Shown: positions 1-13,100 of the stretch, piece by piece
Layout: every line of letters starts with the position of its first letter
How positions within the stretch are numbered: the first letter of the stretch is position 1
DNA from: Certhia americana
Taxonomy: Eukaryota; Chordata; Aves; Passeriformes; Certhiidae
Length of the DNA stretch: 64,000 nucleotides
Assembly: GCA_018697195.1 (NCBI GenBank)
Contig: CM031864.1
Location: 23,127,942 to 23,191,941, forward strand
Reading direction: 5' to 3'
Made by a program: the position numbers and the translations under genes
Notes under the pieces: model-generated
Told to the model about the DNA's origin: nothing
What the model saw: the letters and a program-made list of their open reading frames with translations, nothing else
The model's database searches: none

Positions 1-480
1 CGGCGCCTCCAACCCGGGGCCGCGCCGGCGAGGGGCGCCTAGCGGGGCTCCTGGCGGGCGGCGCGGGCACCGGTGGCAGCCCCGAGCTGCTCTCCGCCCC
101 CCGCCGCTCCTGGCAGGCCCGTAAACATCCCGGCATCCCCGAGGATGGGGCGGGGCGGCCGGCGGGCCCCGCCTCGCCCCGCTCCCCCCGGAGGCGCGGT
201 GTCCGCCCGGCGGCCCGCGGTGGGTGCCGGCGGGCAGGGTCCGGCCGTGTGCGGACAGCTCCGGTGCAAATGACCGGGGCTGTCAGTGCGCTGAGACAGC
301 GAGTGCCCGTCCCGGTGTGGGTGCCCGGGGCGCCGCGGGAAGGCAGCGGGCACGGGCAGCGCCGCTAGCCCCGGGCCGAGCCAGGAGGAACAGCAGCTCC
401 GGCCTGCGGAGCAGGGACTGCCCCTTCTGCTCTAAGGCTTGGGCCCTGCCGGAGGGGAACACGCAGCGTGCCGGACTCGC
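1..480. promoter_or_regulatory. CpG island at left edge, candidate promoter of the neighbouring gene (possibly NEK7)
   Basis: The first 480 bases are very GC-rich and dense in CpG, then composition drops sharply to AT-rich sequence. This is the usual signature of a vertebrate CpG-island promoter. In amniotes the gene downstream of LHX9 in the same orientation is NEK7, whose first exon is non-coding. A minus-strand NEK7 starting here and running off the left edge would fit that order. No NEK7 coding exon is in the window, so the gene assignment is synteny-based inference only. A good 5' splice-site match also occurs on the plus strand near 617-622, so a plus-strand or divergent non-coding transcript cannot be excluded. 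The ORFs inside the island look like GC-rich chance frames. Confidence 0.5.
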
Positions 481-2880
481 TCAATTTGTGTACGAGTTGT
501 GATACTCGATTTGCGAGACGTCAGATATTAACAGAGTACATCAGCTGGAAGTGACACAAACTCCTTTTTACTATACTGGGAGAAGTAAAAGTGACGGGAA
601 CAAAAAACACCAGACTCTTGGTGAGTCCTGTTCCACCAGCTCCTACTTTGCAACAGCACTGGGTTTAAGTAGATAAAAAATACTGAATTCTAGAATACCA
701 CTGTTTTTCAGGTTTCTGAAAGTTTACCCTGCTTCAGTGCAGGGAAAGTTAATTACCTACACCCAAGAGAAGCCTTAAGAACCAGTGATGGGGGAAAAAT
801 ATGAAAGCTGAGCAGTCTCTCCACAAAGGTTATGGATTACTGTGATCAAATAACTTTTTCCTCAGGTGTAGAAGCCCTCTATAAAAGGCATTCCAGTAAT
901 TTAAAAAAGAGAAAACAGTAATTTAAAATTACCTTGAATCAGATGGTTTTTTCCAAAGCAGAACTTAAATTCTCATAAGGGTCGGAGGTTTTGCTGCAGT
1001 TTTTGCCTTGTAACAGGTAAAGTAATACTTGATTTAAGCATTGCAAAAGAAGTAGAAATGTCTTTAAAAGTTTATTCGCTTCACCGTGTACAAAATTACA
1101 TCTGTTTTTGAGGCAAACTTTTCAGCTTTGAGACATCTGCAATGTCTCCAGTGATACAAAGTCTAATGAAATTTGAGGGAAATTATTTCTATTGGCTCTC
1201 ATTTCTCTGATTTGTTAATTATTCGGCACATTTCCTCTGTTTTAGCATTGGGGCATTCAATGTCACTGACCAAATAGAGTGACAAGGTGACCACCTCTGA
1301 TTCTGCAGAATCAGATATATCCTATGACCCTCCCCTTTGATGTGCATTTTGTTTTCTTGTAGAAAATCAGGATTCCCCACATACCAAAAGTGAAAACCTG
1401 ATAGATCTGCTGTACAATTTTTAAAAATTACTTTAAAGAATTACAGTCAGCAATTCCACTGACTTTTCTATCTCCAAAAATCTCATCAGCCTCAACCGGA
1501 AATGGGGTTGTGTGAGGTAGTCACCTATTTGCAAAAGCTCTGATGGAAAAAGGAGAGATTGTTATCTGGTGTGTAGCTAACCATAAAATACTGAGTCTTA
1601 CTAGGTCTCATGTTTTCACAGGTAAAGGCAGTAGTACTAGAATACCCAGCTATTGCTCTTTTTTAGACTCTATCAGATGGAAAATGAGCAATTTACAATC
1701 TAGACTTAGGTAGCATTTGAAGGTTTCTCTACATTATGCATAAAATAGATTACGCAGGGCTTACTTGCCTTTTTTTACAGTAGGTTTCTCACAGACTTCC
1801 TCGGTTTAATCTGATTTTATTTAATTTTTTTTCCCTTTCATCCTATTTTTATACTCATTGCTCTTTCTCTTTCATTCTTTGATTTTCACCATGCTGTTAT
1901 TTCACTGTACAGTTCCATAATATTTTGACTTCCCTCTTTAGGCACCTGAATCCCATGGCTGCTTTAGCCTGATGTTATCAGTTGATGAAGCATCTTCTCT
2001 TTCCTGTATTCCAACCTTGTCTTTCTTAGAAGATGGTTGTTTATATTTTACTCTTGGTGCTTGGCACTCAGAGAACCTAAAAATGAGGAGTCTGCTTTAG
2101 TTAATCAGTTCATCATCGCAAACAGGCTTTCATATAAATGTAACTACACTGCCCCCATTAATTTTAAATTTGCAAAGTGACATATCATCCACAGAAGATC
2201 TGCTTCAGACCTGGGTTGTACAAATGTTTATTTATAGAAAGATGTTTTTCTTTGCTTTTCAATGCACATTTACAGTTAAATAAATTTGTCTAATATTCCC
2301 TGTAATGGAGACTTTATATCAAACAGAATCAGAAAGGCAGAAGAGGCTCCAGAAGATCCAGTAGCCTTAGGGATTGTTAAGGAGCAGGCTTCTCTCTGGC
2401 AAATGCTTCTTTCAGAGGCCAGAGGGGACACTGCCTAACCAGGTAGCAAAGGATTAGAGAAAATGGACAAAGACATGCTGGATTTAGGGATCTGTGAGGG
2501 AGAATGTGGCTTGTTCCGTAAGTCTTACCAACTTCTGAAGCTGTTGGCAGCAAATGCTTTACACCTGGAATTAAACAGGCCAGAGACAGAAAGAACAAGA
2601 ACCTCGCTATTTGTCAGTGGATGTTATGCTTCATTGGCCATGCTATTGTTAATATATTTGCATTTTGGCATTGATTTAAGAAAGCTGCACCAGTCTTTAA
2701 TTGATCATTGAAGTTGGTGGGTATACATAACCTATAAATACAGTCAGAGTTCAAGAATATAAAAATATCAAATGATGACAGAGGGTATTATTTGGAATGG
2801 CAATGTGACACTTGTGTTGTGTCTGAAAACAGTGTCCTTTGTCAGGTCTGAGCTGCTAGACTTGTAAGCACCTAGAGAGT
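481..2880. other. AT-rich intergenic sequence, no gene recognised
   Basis: Only short chance ORFs (up to about 80 codons), no splice-flanked conserved peptide, no recognisable repeat. I see nothing specific here. Confidence 0.6.
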
Positions 2881-4240
2881 GCTAGGTAACAACATAAAAA
2901 TCAACCAGGAATTCAAACATTTAACCCAACTCCCTGGATGGTTCCTAACTTTGCTTCCGCTGCTATCCAGGGCTCTGTACAGCTGGAGACTCCTGAGATG
3001 TTCATTAACAGAATAAACTGAAGACTCCGGAAAAATATAGATTTGAAAACTTTAAAACTTTCAGGCAGAAGAGCTCACTAGGACACTGGAGGATGGGGAT
3101 AGATGTCATCTTCGAGGTCACAGAGATAGGAGCATAACATAACAGCTCACTGGTTAACAATTCTTCAGGTTCTTCCAATCAATAAAGTACAGGAAATTAA
3201 TCAAAAGGAGCAACTGCTCTGCTCTAAGTCCTTGAAGCCTGAAAAGTCTCCCTCTCTCCTGGTTCTTTGTTACTAACAGTAAAAAGGCTAGGATAGCTGC
3301 CTGTGACATGGATGGGGAAATGAGAAAGGCTGTGAAGGCAAGAGTAAAGAGATCTCCATTATATGTGCACTGGATAAATATTATGCTAGGGCTTTATGCA
3401 GAACTTAAGCTTTTAGACAACATAAATCATTAAATGGAGCAATCCAGGGGAGCTTGGAGAACTGATTTGTATCAAGCAGGACACCAGACCTTCTTCTGAA
3501 TTTCTGTATCAAAGAACTGTTTTAGAATTTTGATCATAATATATTCAAATTATAAAACCTTCTGGAAGTGAAAAGGCCAAATAAACTTACTATAGCAACA
3601 GTGAATGTTGAAAAGAGGACTACATAAAATCAAGGAAGTTTGTTAAAAGTATAGGAGGAAATGACCTGTATTAGAGTTTCGGAGTAACTATCTATCACCT
3701 GTTAAAGCCAGTTAGAGGTCTCCAAGAGATTAGCAGAGCTCTACATGAGAATAAAGGATATTATTAAAAAGGAAAAGGAACTCCTAAAAAAAGGGTGTTC
3801 AGATGAGAAAAACAGAAAATAGCAAAACCTCTGGCAGGCTACATGTAAAACTGTAAAAGGCAGACCAAAAGCATTTGAAGGAAAATGTTAGTAATGGTAT
3901 AAAACTTTATTATAAAACCTCTTCCAAATACATCAGAAGCAGGAAGCCTGCAGGATAGAAAAACTGTTTGCTTATGTGGATATTATGAGAGGTTCCTACA
4001 GGGAACCCCTTTATACCACAGAAACCTGTGAGAGGTTTTGGAAAGGTATGTGGAAACAGGAAGCTCAGATGATAGGAGATTCCTGTATTTCAGTAAAACT
4101 TCTCAATAAATCTTCACTAAAATTGCTTAAAGAAATTAAGCTGCATTGCAATACCAAGAAAGGATCAGTACTGAGCTATACTGAGTGCTGTGCAGTACCT
4201 TTTCCTAAAATTTGGTTCTAAATACATAATCACAGTTAAA
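2881..4240 (+). repeat. Possible degraded LINE (CR1/L3-like) remnant
   Basis: The stretch at about 3,900-3,960 reads on the plus strand like the decayed region before the reverse transcriptase of avian and reptilian CR1-type LINEs: a phrase resembling K-Y-I-R-S-R-K-P followed by broken frames. An 81-codon ORF (3976-4221) follows but does not match a domain I know. Frames are interrupted throughout and no 3' end is visible, so this is a weak family-level guess; unrelated AT-rich sequence is possible. Confidence 0.3.
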
Positions 4241-4930
4241 TACAGTTCTTTTGTTTTGTTTTGTTTTAATTTTTCTTTGCTCTAGCACACTGCTATTTTT
4301 GGATGTATTATCATAATACATGTGTTATTGTTTAACTGCAGGAAGAAAATATTTGTGTATTTCCTGTAGTTAGCTGTACCTTGCTTACTGGTACTAAAGA
4401 AAACTACATTTTGGTGCAGGTTAATTGAGCACAGGCTGATGTGTCCATCCAGACTCCCACTCCACTGCAGCATGTTGAGCAGGCTCCAGGGTTTTTATAC
4501 CCCAGTCCATCCACATCTAACCTCAGCATGTCCTGGCATTCCCCATGTTCTTTGAGTGCAGGACTATGCGTCCCCATTTTAGCAATGTCAGACAGTGAGT
4601 TCAGGTGCAGTTTAAGGATAGTTCTGCCATTCACATGATGGCAATGATTTTTTAAGAGCCAGCAACAGACATATTCATCTGTATTATGTTCTCTTCAGTT
4701 CTTCCTGTTTTAACAAATATTTATCATAAACCCCAAACTGTACTTCTCAAGATTTTTTTTTCCTAAGATTTCCTTTACATTTATCTAAAAGTCCATTTTA
4801 ACCCATTTTAAACATTACAAATGTAACAGTTTCAGGAACTATGTGCAATGAACTACATGACTAATCAGTGATGGCAAGGAATTCCCTTTATATATTTGTT
4901 TTAGGTTGCAATGCAAGTTGTAACCAGAAG
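4241..4930. other. AT-rich intergenic spacer
   Basis: Contains a short TTTTG run near 4,250-4,268 and chance ORFs on both strands. Nothing else recognised. Confidence 0.55.
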
Positions 4931-5537
4931 TGTGTATTCTATCACCATCTGTTGAAACCAGGTAGAGCAGTGTTCTTTATCTCTTCCACGACCCATCCTC
5001 CCTTCAGGGAGATATCCTCTGTTGATGGGCCGTTGAATCTCACTGCATGGCTGATAACATTACATCATCCAATGTGAGCTGCTCCACCCAGGGGGAGGAG
5101 CCAAGCATTCCTACCTGGATATAATCTGAGGCTTGGAACACCATGGCACCCTTTTTCCACTGGATTCCCAGAGGAAGACCAGACCCATCCACACCACCAC
5201 TGGACCTTCAGAGGAAAACTTCACCCTTCTACAGGGTCACTGCTTCAACAGAGCCACATCTGTCACTGCAGGAGGGCTGCAGCCACCATTTAATGGGACT
5301 GCTACCAACACCCTGACCAACAGGGTGTCAGGTTTATTCTGACTCTGTCAGTGTGTTTGTTTTGTACTAGTGCGTTTTTATTTTAATTTTCATATTAAAA
5401 ATTTCCCATATCTTTACCTGAAAACCCTTGATTTCAAAATTATGGTAATTCAGGTTTTAATAAAGGAGGTTTACATTTTCCATTTCAAGGGAGGTTCCTG
5501 CCTTTCTTGGCAGACGCCTGTCTTTCAAACCAAAACA
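4931..5537 (+). repeat. Solo LTR of an endogenous retrovirus (ERVL-like, avian)
   Basis: A block of about 600 bp differs in texture from its flanks. It has a TATA-like motif near 5118, a canonical AATAAA polyadenylation signal at 5459-5464, and ends in CA at 5536-5537. The 5' edge is either the TG at 4931 or the TGTT at 4950; the latter pairs with the terminal AACA as a 4-bp inverted repeat. This promoter, R-region and polyA order is that of an LTR on the plus strand. The overall sequence resembles ERVL-type LTRs common in songbirds (from memory). No gag, pol or env coding sequence lies beside it, so it is a recombined solo LTR with no viral gene. I could not find a target-site duplication, so the exact edges are uncertain. 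The roughly 70-codon ORFs in it are not genes. Confidence 0.62.
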
Positions 5538-6050
5538 ATATTTTTCAATTTTTCACTTCCTAAGCTGATTACCCTGCTCTGAATGCCAGAATCTGAATAT
5601 TAGTACATTTTACTAATGGTAGAAGCTGTCTAATTTCTGTCTGGTAATGGTCCTTCATGCATGAAGTCCTATCACAGAAGCATACTCATCTATAAGTAAC
5701 TCTTTCAGTGGGTAAGAATTACAGCTTCCAAATAATTGTTCTGTCTGTTTGTCCAAGGTTGTAGTGTTTACGATATGAAACAGGATTAGAAACTGCCTTC
5801 AAGTCTATAAACATGTACTTGCCAATAAAACCTGTAAACTGTGTATCTGGTGTCACTGAAGTTCAGACTCTTACCCCGTGTAAGTTGACTTCAGTGAGTC
5901 ATGCTGATTTACACAGCTGAAGACTGGGCCTTAGCTTTTGGATCTGAGAATTTTAACAAATAAAAAAGAAAATTTGGTCAAGTTCACCCTTTCCTTCAGT
6001 AAGTTACAGCTGCTAGCAATTGTGTTATGCTGGAAACATTATTACTATTG

Positions 6051-6151
6051 TAATACTGCAAAACAAAAATGCAGTATTATGACTGAAAATTCACAGCTAT
6101 TACCTTTTAAGATAATTAAAGTAAATATCCATGCATATGGATCCATATGCA
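6051..6151. other. Perfect hairpin and nearby 20-bp palindrome
   Basis: Positions 6051-6060 are the exact reverse complement of 6070-6079 around a 9-nt A-rich loop. Then 6132-6151 forms an exact 20-bp palindrome centred on GGATCC. Both are direct observations. No function can be assigned; chance and decayed-repeat origin remain possible. Confidence 0.7.
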
Positions 6152-9100
6152 GAATCCCATGGGCTTCAGTGGTCCCTAGGAAATGAAGATGTGTTGTCTA
6201 AAAAAATTACTAAAACCTTAACCATACCTTTAATTTCCTCTCCCACCTGACTAAACCCTTGGGTAAATCAGACATCCATGCTATTGTACCCCGCAGTGCT
6301 GAAACTCTGGGGTGTCCATAGAAAGACCTTACCTTCCACAGTAACACAGGTAAGATTTAGAAGTTTGTTAAATACATTGGGATTTTTTAGTGGAAAGTGA
6401 TATGCAAGATAAATGCATTTCTTATCTATTTAGCACACAAGTCAGTGAAGCTGCAGGCCTCATGGAGGTGCATATTGGAATGTATTGTGTTATCCACTGT
6501 CTCATCCTAGGTATAATACACCTGGCAGCTATTCTAAATACACAGTTTGGGTCTTCTTACCTGAACTCAACAAAATGTACACCTTTGGAGAAAGGCAGCC
6601 TAAGGCTCATCATTAATTAAACATCATTTAGCATTTACATTTAGTCCTGACACAAGACAAAAAGGTTCATACATGACACATAAGCCCTTTGCCCAGAGTC
6701 TAATATGACTTTAACCAATTCGTTCTCTATTCCATTGTTACATGATAAATTTAATTCAAATACTTTATTCATTCGTATTCATTATATTCCATATAAGCTC
6801 AACCAAATTTCCTAATCTCTTGTTCCAGCCTTTCAGATAGAAACATAACGAAGATAAATCAGAATTTGTTCTGCTAGCATCCTTACTCTCAACCTGTGTC
6901 ACAACTGGTTAGAGTGCAATTCTTCCAAACAAGAATTGTCTCTCACCGTGTCTTTGCACTTTGCCTGGTAGAATGGAGCCTATGCCTGTGCTGCAATGCA
7001 AATGAATAAAATTTATGGTGATGTTGGAATGGTGTTGACAGAAATGGAGCTACCGGCAGTATGAGTGGGGAATAACTGCATTTATCCTAAAAATAACTAT
7101 TGTCAGTCAAAAACACAAAATTAATTTTGTTGTTTAGCCTTTTTAGCTGAAACCTTAGAAAGAACATGATTTTTGGTGGTAATTTTGTAGATTGAGGGCT
7201 ACAGATTTTTTCTACTGACTTCAGAGCCAGCTCGAGACAAGAAAAATGCACAGAACAAGTGAAATAAATATTGTTGGCATTTTACAATAAAATTGGGGTG
7301 TATTTTATAGGTGGCTAGCAGCTTGTAATTACCCTTAATAAAACTAATCCTTTCCCTGCTTATTAAAATGTTTCATGTATCAGCAGGCCGTGAAAAGGAC
7401 TCACTCCCAATCTCTTAAGTTGCACTAAAACCAGGAGATGTCCACTTGAGTCATAGTTCCCAGTGCCAGTCCTGTTTCTCTGCCTGCTACTGGAATTCAA
7501 AGCCTCTGCGGGAATTAAAACTAACACATTAGTTCCTAATTAAATCCAAAAGAGTTGTGAAATGTAACCAAATAACTTTATAGTATTTCTTGGGAATATG
7601 ATCTCAGGAGGATAAGGAAGGAGCAATGACTTTCAATTAATGATTTTCCCTCTTGTAACACACAGGAAACGTCTGCAATGTTATTTTGACCCCTTTTAAT
7701 TTCTTCAAGGTGAGCATTTGACTCTTCAAGCTTCTTCCTACAAATATATTTTTAAAAGTTCCTGCAGGTTTGTAATAATTTAGTAGGATAAAGAAGTACA
7801 GTCATTACTATAGCAGTCCTTTTTTCTTCAATTAGTATTTCTAATCACATTAGACATGTTTTCAGTATCCAGAGAGGATGCCTGATCCCTACAGCTATCG
7901 TGAACTATTAACTTTAATTAAAATTTACAAGTCTAATGTTGTTACATCTGCTAAAAGCATTAACTGCCATGTTAATTACCAAAATGTTAATGTTGCGTTA
8001 AAATATGAATGTTCCCTTTTGACAGTTCATCTGTGGTTTAATTATTTATTTTTGGTAGAATATCTCTTCAAAAAAAGGAAAAGGCATAAAAGCATAAATG
8101 CTGACTGAAATAATGAGACATAATGGAAAAACTTCATCTAGGAAGAAAACTTAGTACTTTAGAATACCAGTTGCTAGCAGAAATTCATTTGCATTCCTTG
8201 CTGTGTTGAAAATAAATATATAGCACTTGTGTCATGTCTAAGATGTTATTTATAATTGCAGCACATTCTTCTGCTTTTACTCTATAGGGATATTTAGTGT
8301 GCAGGACAAGTTTTTAAATCCCTGTAGTTCAGCAGAGTCGTTGCATTGGTGCTACAGTAGAAACTCCCCCCCCCAAAAAAAAAAAAAATTGCAGGGCTTC
8401 ACATCAAAAACTTTATTGGATTTCTGAAGGTTTCCCCATGTAACTCATTGCAAAACAGATTTACAAAAGGAGATGTCTAGAACTCAGTCCTGAAGTTACT
8501 GTACTCCCTATCCCAAGAGTACAGGATCAAAGGGGAAGTCTTTTAAAATCACTGCAATTAGTAACAAGCATAGCAAAGACTTTGCAGGGGCTCATCTAAA
8601 ATAAGTAGAAATCACTGGTTAAAGTAAAGCTGTCTCTTGCTATATTTCATTGTACTCCTCTATCATATTATTCTTAAAGGCATTGTCTCTGAACTTAATA
8701 AACGAGAAAGTTCTGACAAACCAATGTTAAATATAATTGTTACATGTTTGTCTCATGTTGAATAATTATTTTAATAGCTGAAGTTAACAGTCTGCCAAGT
8801 AATTTCTTAATGTGACTAGGTACTGTTAGATTTTATGCCATTCTTCATTTTTTAATTTTGCATGAAGAAACCTTAATTTTGCCTGTAGATCTTCTATGGT
8901 ACATGTCAGAGGCACATCCCTCACTCTGTTGAATGTTGGAAGGCAGCTGTTTAGTGGCAAGTGTATAATTGGGTTTGTGGGTGGAGGAAAATATATTTTT
9001 AGAGATCAGATGTCCAGTTCACAGATTTAGATGGTTTATTAGGATAACAAAATTTTTAAATCCCCAAGTAAGACCACTGCAAGTTGTCAATGGACTTGGA

Positions 9101-10120
9101 GCTAGCAGGACAGCATGTATGGCACCTCCTGCTTCACCACAGCCTGACCTCTTCTGATGTCCGGACTTTCTCTCCACAGTAGGGTGGAATTAGTTCTAAT
9201 CATAAACCAGGAGTTTTCATATAACATATTTAGAGCTCTTCTTAAAGGTGAGTATTGCACCATGGTAATGAAATTCTAGATGAAAAGTTGCATTCAATTG
9301 TCTTTTCAAGTTAACATTGTAGGAGAGTGCTGCAACAAATCCTCATTTGTTTTCCACAGAGTTTGGAGAATTTGCCTCCAAATCCATTTGCAGGGCCCTT
9401 AATAAAAAAGAGCCATTGAATGAATTGGTCTGAAGGAGAAAAGCTCTGCATTCTCCCAGATGTTCAGAGCCCAGATTGGTCAGAGTTTATAGAATATATC
9501 CACATACAACCCCCACCTTCCCTCCCAAAAACCCCAAAAAACAAAAAAAATCCCCTAAGTCTCATGTTCAAGCTCAGATGGCTGGTTATGTTGTATGAGA
9601 CCTCTTGCAGGCACATTCAGAGGACTAGTGGTAAGACTTACTCTGGTGTGCTCTGATCCTGAGGCTTTTTTAAGTACTACTTCAAACAGAAAATATTTTC
9701 ATTTAAAAATAGTAGGGGTTATTATTTTGAAGAATGTAATGAGTTGCTAAAGAAATGTTTTCTAATAGTCTGCCAGAAGGCAACCTATCTCTTGGGCTTT
9801 GTTTGCTTGTATAGATTTCATTGCCTGCAGCAATACTTCTTTAAGTCAAGTTTAGAAAAACTTATCTCTCTTGGGGAGATTAATATCTTTCAAAGCTCAT
9901 TATTTATTTGGGAATATTCAAGCATTCCAAAGAAGACAAGGAAATAATTCAAATCATTCATTTGCAATTAATCTGATACTAACTTCTGTGCTGCAGTTCT
10001 CTACCTTACATAACTTCTTGCAAAGGTCTGTATTACCACTAGTCTTAGTGCATGGAATTCACCCCTCTCTTTCAGTGTCACAGTTCTTACAGCATGGGGA
10101 AATTACTTAAGTCCTTTTCT

Positions 10121-10142
10121 AAAAAAAAAAAAAAAAAAAAAA
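10121..10142 (+). repeat. Poly-A tract (about 22 A)
   Basis: Homopolymer A followed immediately by a short T run. No upstream coding sequence that would make it a retrocopy tail was recognised. Confidence 0.9.
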
Positions 10143-13100
10143 ATTTTTTTGTCTGGTGGCTTGTGGCTGCTTGTTTGATTTTGTTGTAAAGGAGAATGTG
10201 AAGGATAATCCTGTACAGTCACTGAGACACACAGACAAGCCACACACTTCCCAATTCATTCATGCAATTATCCAAACTCCTTTTATTTTGTGAAATGGAA
10301 ATAAATAAATTAACCCCACTCTACATGTGGACCATGTCCACAGAGTAGCTCCAGCAAAAATGGTGCCTTTTCTCAGTCATTCTGATTAAGGTAAAGCCAG
10401 ATCTTATTCAAAGATGTAGCATTAAGGAAGCAGAGTGCCTCCATTCAACAGGTTTGATTTGCCACAAAATGTCCATTAAAAAAAACCAACAAAAAACTAA
10501 AATGACTAAAATAATTTGTGTTTAAGATCAATGTCTACCTTATAATTTGCATATCTTCCTTCTCTGCCTACATTTTAATCTTGTTTTCGTAGTGCATATA
10601 CTATTAAACTTCAAATATTTCTGTCATTCCCTTCACCAAGGTTTTGGTGAAGGATGCTCCTCTGAGTACACTGTAACAGCTAGCAATCACCCTGGCACAA
10701 CATCCACTGAGAAACTCTTGTTGGACTCTGAAACAGTGCAGTCTTATTATTAATAATTAATTAAAAGGATGATGTCAATGTATTATTTTATGTTATCTTT
10801 CAAGATGTGTTCACGACAGTTTTTATCAGACAAGGCATCAACAGGCAAACTGCTTGGTTTTGCTGTGCAGAACTTTTTGATAAGAGTGACAGCTTCAGCA
10901 GTAAACCTCTTTCTGACCTTTCTTGCAGATATATATACATTCTTGAATGAAAAGAGAGAAAAGCACTGCATTCTTAAAATGGCAGCAGTGTTCTAGAAGC
11001 TCTGCTGCAGAATCACTGCTGTTATAAATCTAGATTTACTTTAAAGAGAGCAATATTGACCTCACACACCTGATTTTGTCCACAGAGATCTCCAGGGTGT
11101 GAGTATAAGATCATACATAGCATCAAGGAGCTGATTTATAGAGGACTACACTAGAACAAATAAGAAGTAAATACATTAAAAGTGTTGTTTCAGGTCAAGA
11201 AATACTGAAAACAAGACCTTAAATTTCAAAAGTGAAATCCTGGCTCATTGAAGCTGAGGGAAATTTTAATTTATTTCTCTGTGACCAGGATTTTTCCTTT
11301 AAAAAATTAATTTCCTCCTAACATCATGCTTTCTGTTCTAATTATTTATTCTTCTGGAATTATCCCAAGTAATATTATAGCAGTGGAAAAAAAAAAACCC
11401 TAATAACTTGATTGTTTAAAAGACATCTTCCATCAGTCATTTTTAGATCTGAAGCTTATGCAATTGGATAGTAATTTTGAAAAACATAGCATCTGCTTAA
11501 TGAGGCAGTGCTTTAATGTTTAGAAGTCTAGTCTTTTAGATTCTTAAAAAAAATTTTGTTCTACATTTCTCATCTGAAACATTGAGAGCTTTATATCATC
11601 TCCTCATCTGCCCTAAGCTTTAGAGACTCTCAAGGCTCTATGTGGGAGTAATGTCACCCTTTTTTGTGTGGTCTCACTAAGGAACAGTGTCAGTCACTCT
11701 CCTGCAAGCATCTTACACCCAGTGTACAAAATAATACTCTTGGTCTGCTCAAAGCTTCCTATGAGATACTTCAAGGACACATAATCCATACATACAGTCC
11801 ATTCACAAGCTTGAAGATGGGATACAGCAGCATTTAATGACATATATTGAAACAGGGCAGTATTTTACTACCTGCAATCTGACCCTGTCAGTTAGGGTGT
11901 TCCTGTTATTTACTTCTAGCAGATTTAATGTAGCATAATGCTCCATGAACTTACTAGAAGTCAAATACTTATTTTACAATATGCATACAATAATAGAAGC
12001 ACATATATTCTTACTATATATTCTAGAAATGTACTGTTTTTTGTTCTATAAACTTCATCCCATCAATGAACCAACACACTCATTCCTAGTGACTTTGTTT
12101 CTTTTACCTAACCTATCTCTACCATCTCTGGTTTATTCTTTTAATCTTACCTTATGCAAGGAAAAATGGAAATCTGGTGGAGTTTCCTCTGTAAATGAAA
12201 ATGGAATAAAAGTTTTGTTCCAGGTACTCCACAAACTACTGCTTCATCTGGCATGACATGACAGCTGAAATTGAATTTGGAGGCTTCATGGACTGTTCTC
12301 CCTAAAAAAATACAAGAAAATATGTATGAATGAAAACCTTGTTCCAGAATATCCAATTTACAGGAAGTCAAGGAAAGGCAACAATGATTTTCCTGCTCCT
12401 GTTGTCATTCTCTTTCCACCTTTTTCCTAATAAAATAGTCATTTCAATTACATACAAGCTGGTGAATACAATCTATACAGGTACACCGACTATCCCCTGC
12501 ATTCACTCATGTTCAAAGTATGCTGTTGTTAACTCCTTAGTCTATCTGATTTCATAAAGGTTGCCAATTACATATTCAAAAAATGTTAGATTGACAAATG
12601 TAATTATTGTGGCCTATTAAAGTACTAAAATATGAGTTTAGATCTATGGATCAATCCTTAATTAAGCAAACATCAAAGAACAGAAACCCAGAATTTATTA
12701 TTTAATTTGCCCAGAAAAATACTTTCCTATTGTCGATATTTCCCACAAGTGAGAACAAGTTGTAAGTTCAGAAAAAAAGGTTGCACAGAAAATGTCCAGT
12801 TTCCCAGTAATGTATTTTGCAAAACTTACCTAAGTAGGTAATTCAAAAGCAACATTAAAAGGGTGAAGGAACCATCCTCATGTTCAGCTTTTAGATCTTC
12901 TGCAAGAATGGAATGGAAGGAGGACACAATTTTGGGCTGAAAAATCTGATCATCCCAAGTAGATCCTAATTGTCAGAGTAGGACTGTGTACAGAGCCTTC
13001 AATAAAATAACACTGTTTTGAAGAAGTGTGGGATGAAGAAATATTGTTTGTTCCCTCTAATGCTCTTCTACGTTTCATACTGATTTGCTGTTACTGTAAC

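Noticed and set aside
10121..10142. Poly-A tract as the tail of a processed pseudogene
   Set aside because: No cDNA-like coding sequence precedes it on the plus strand and no target-site duplication was found.
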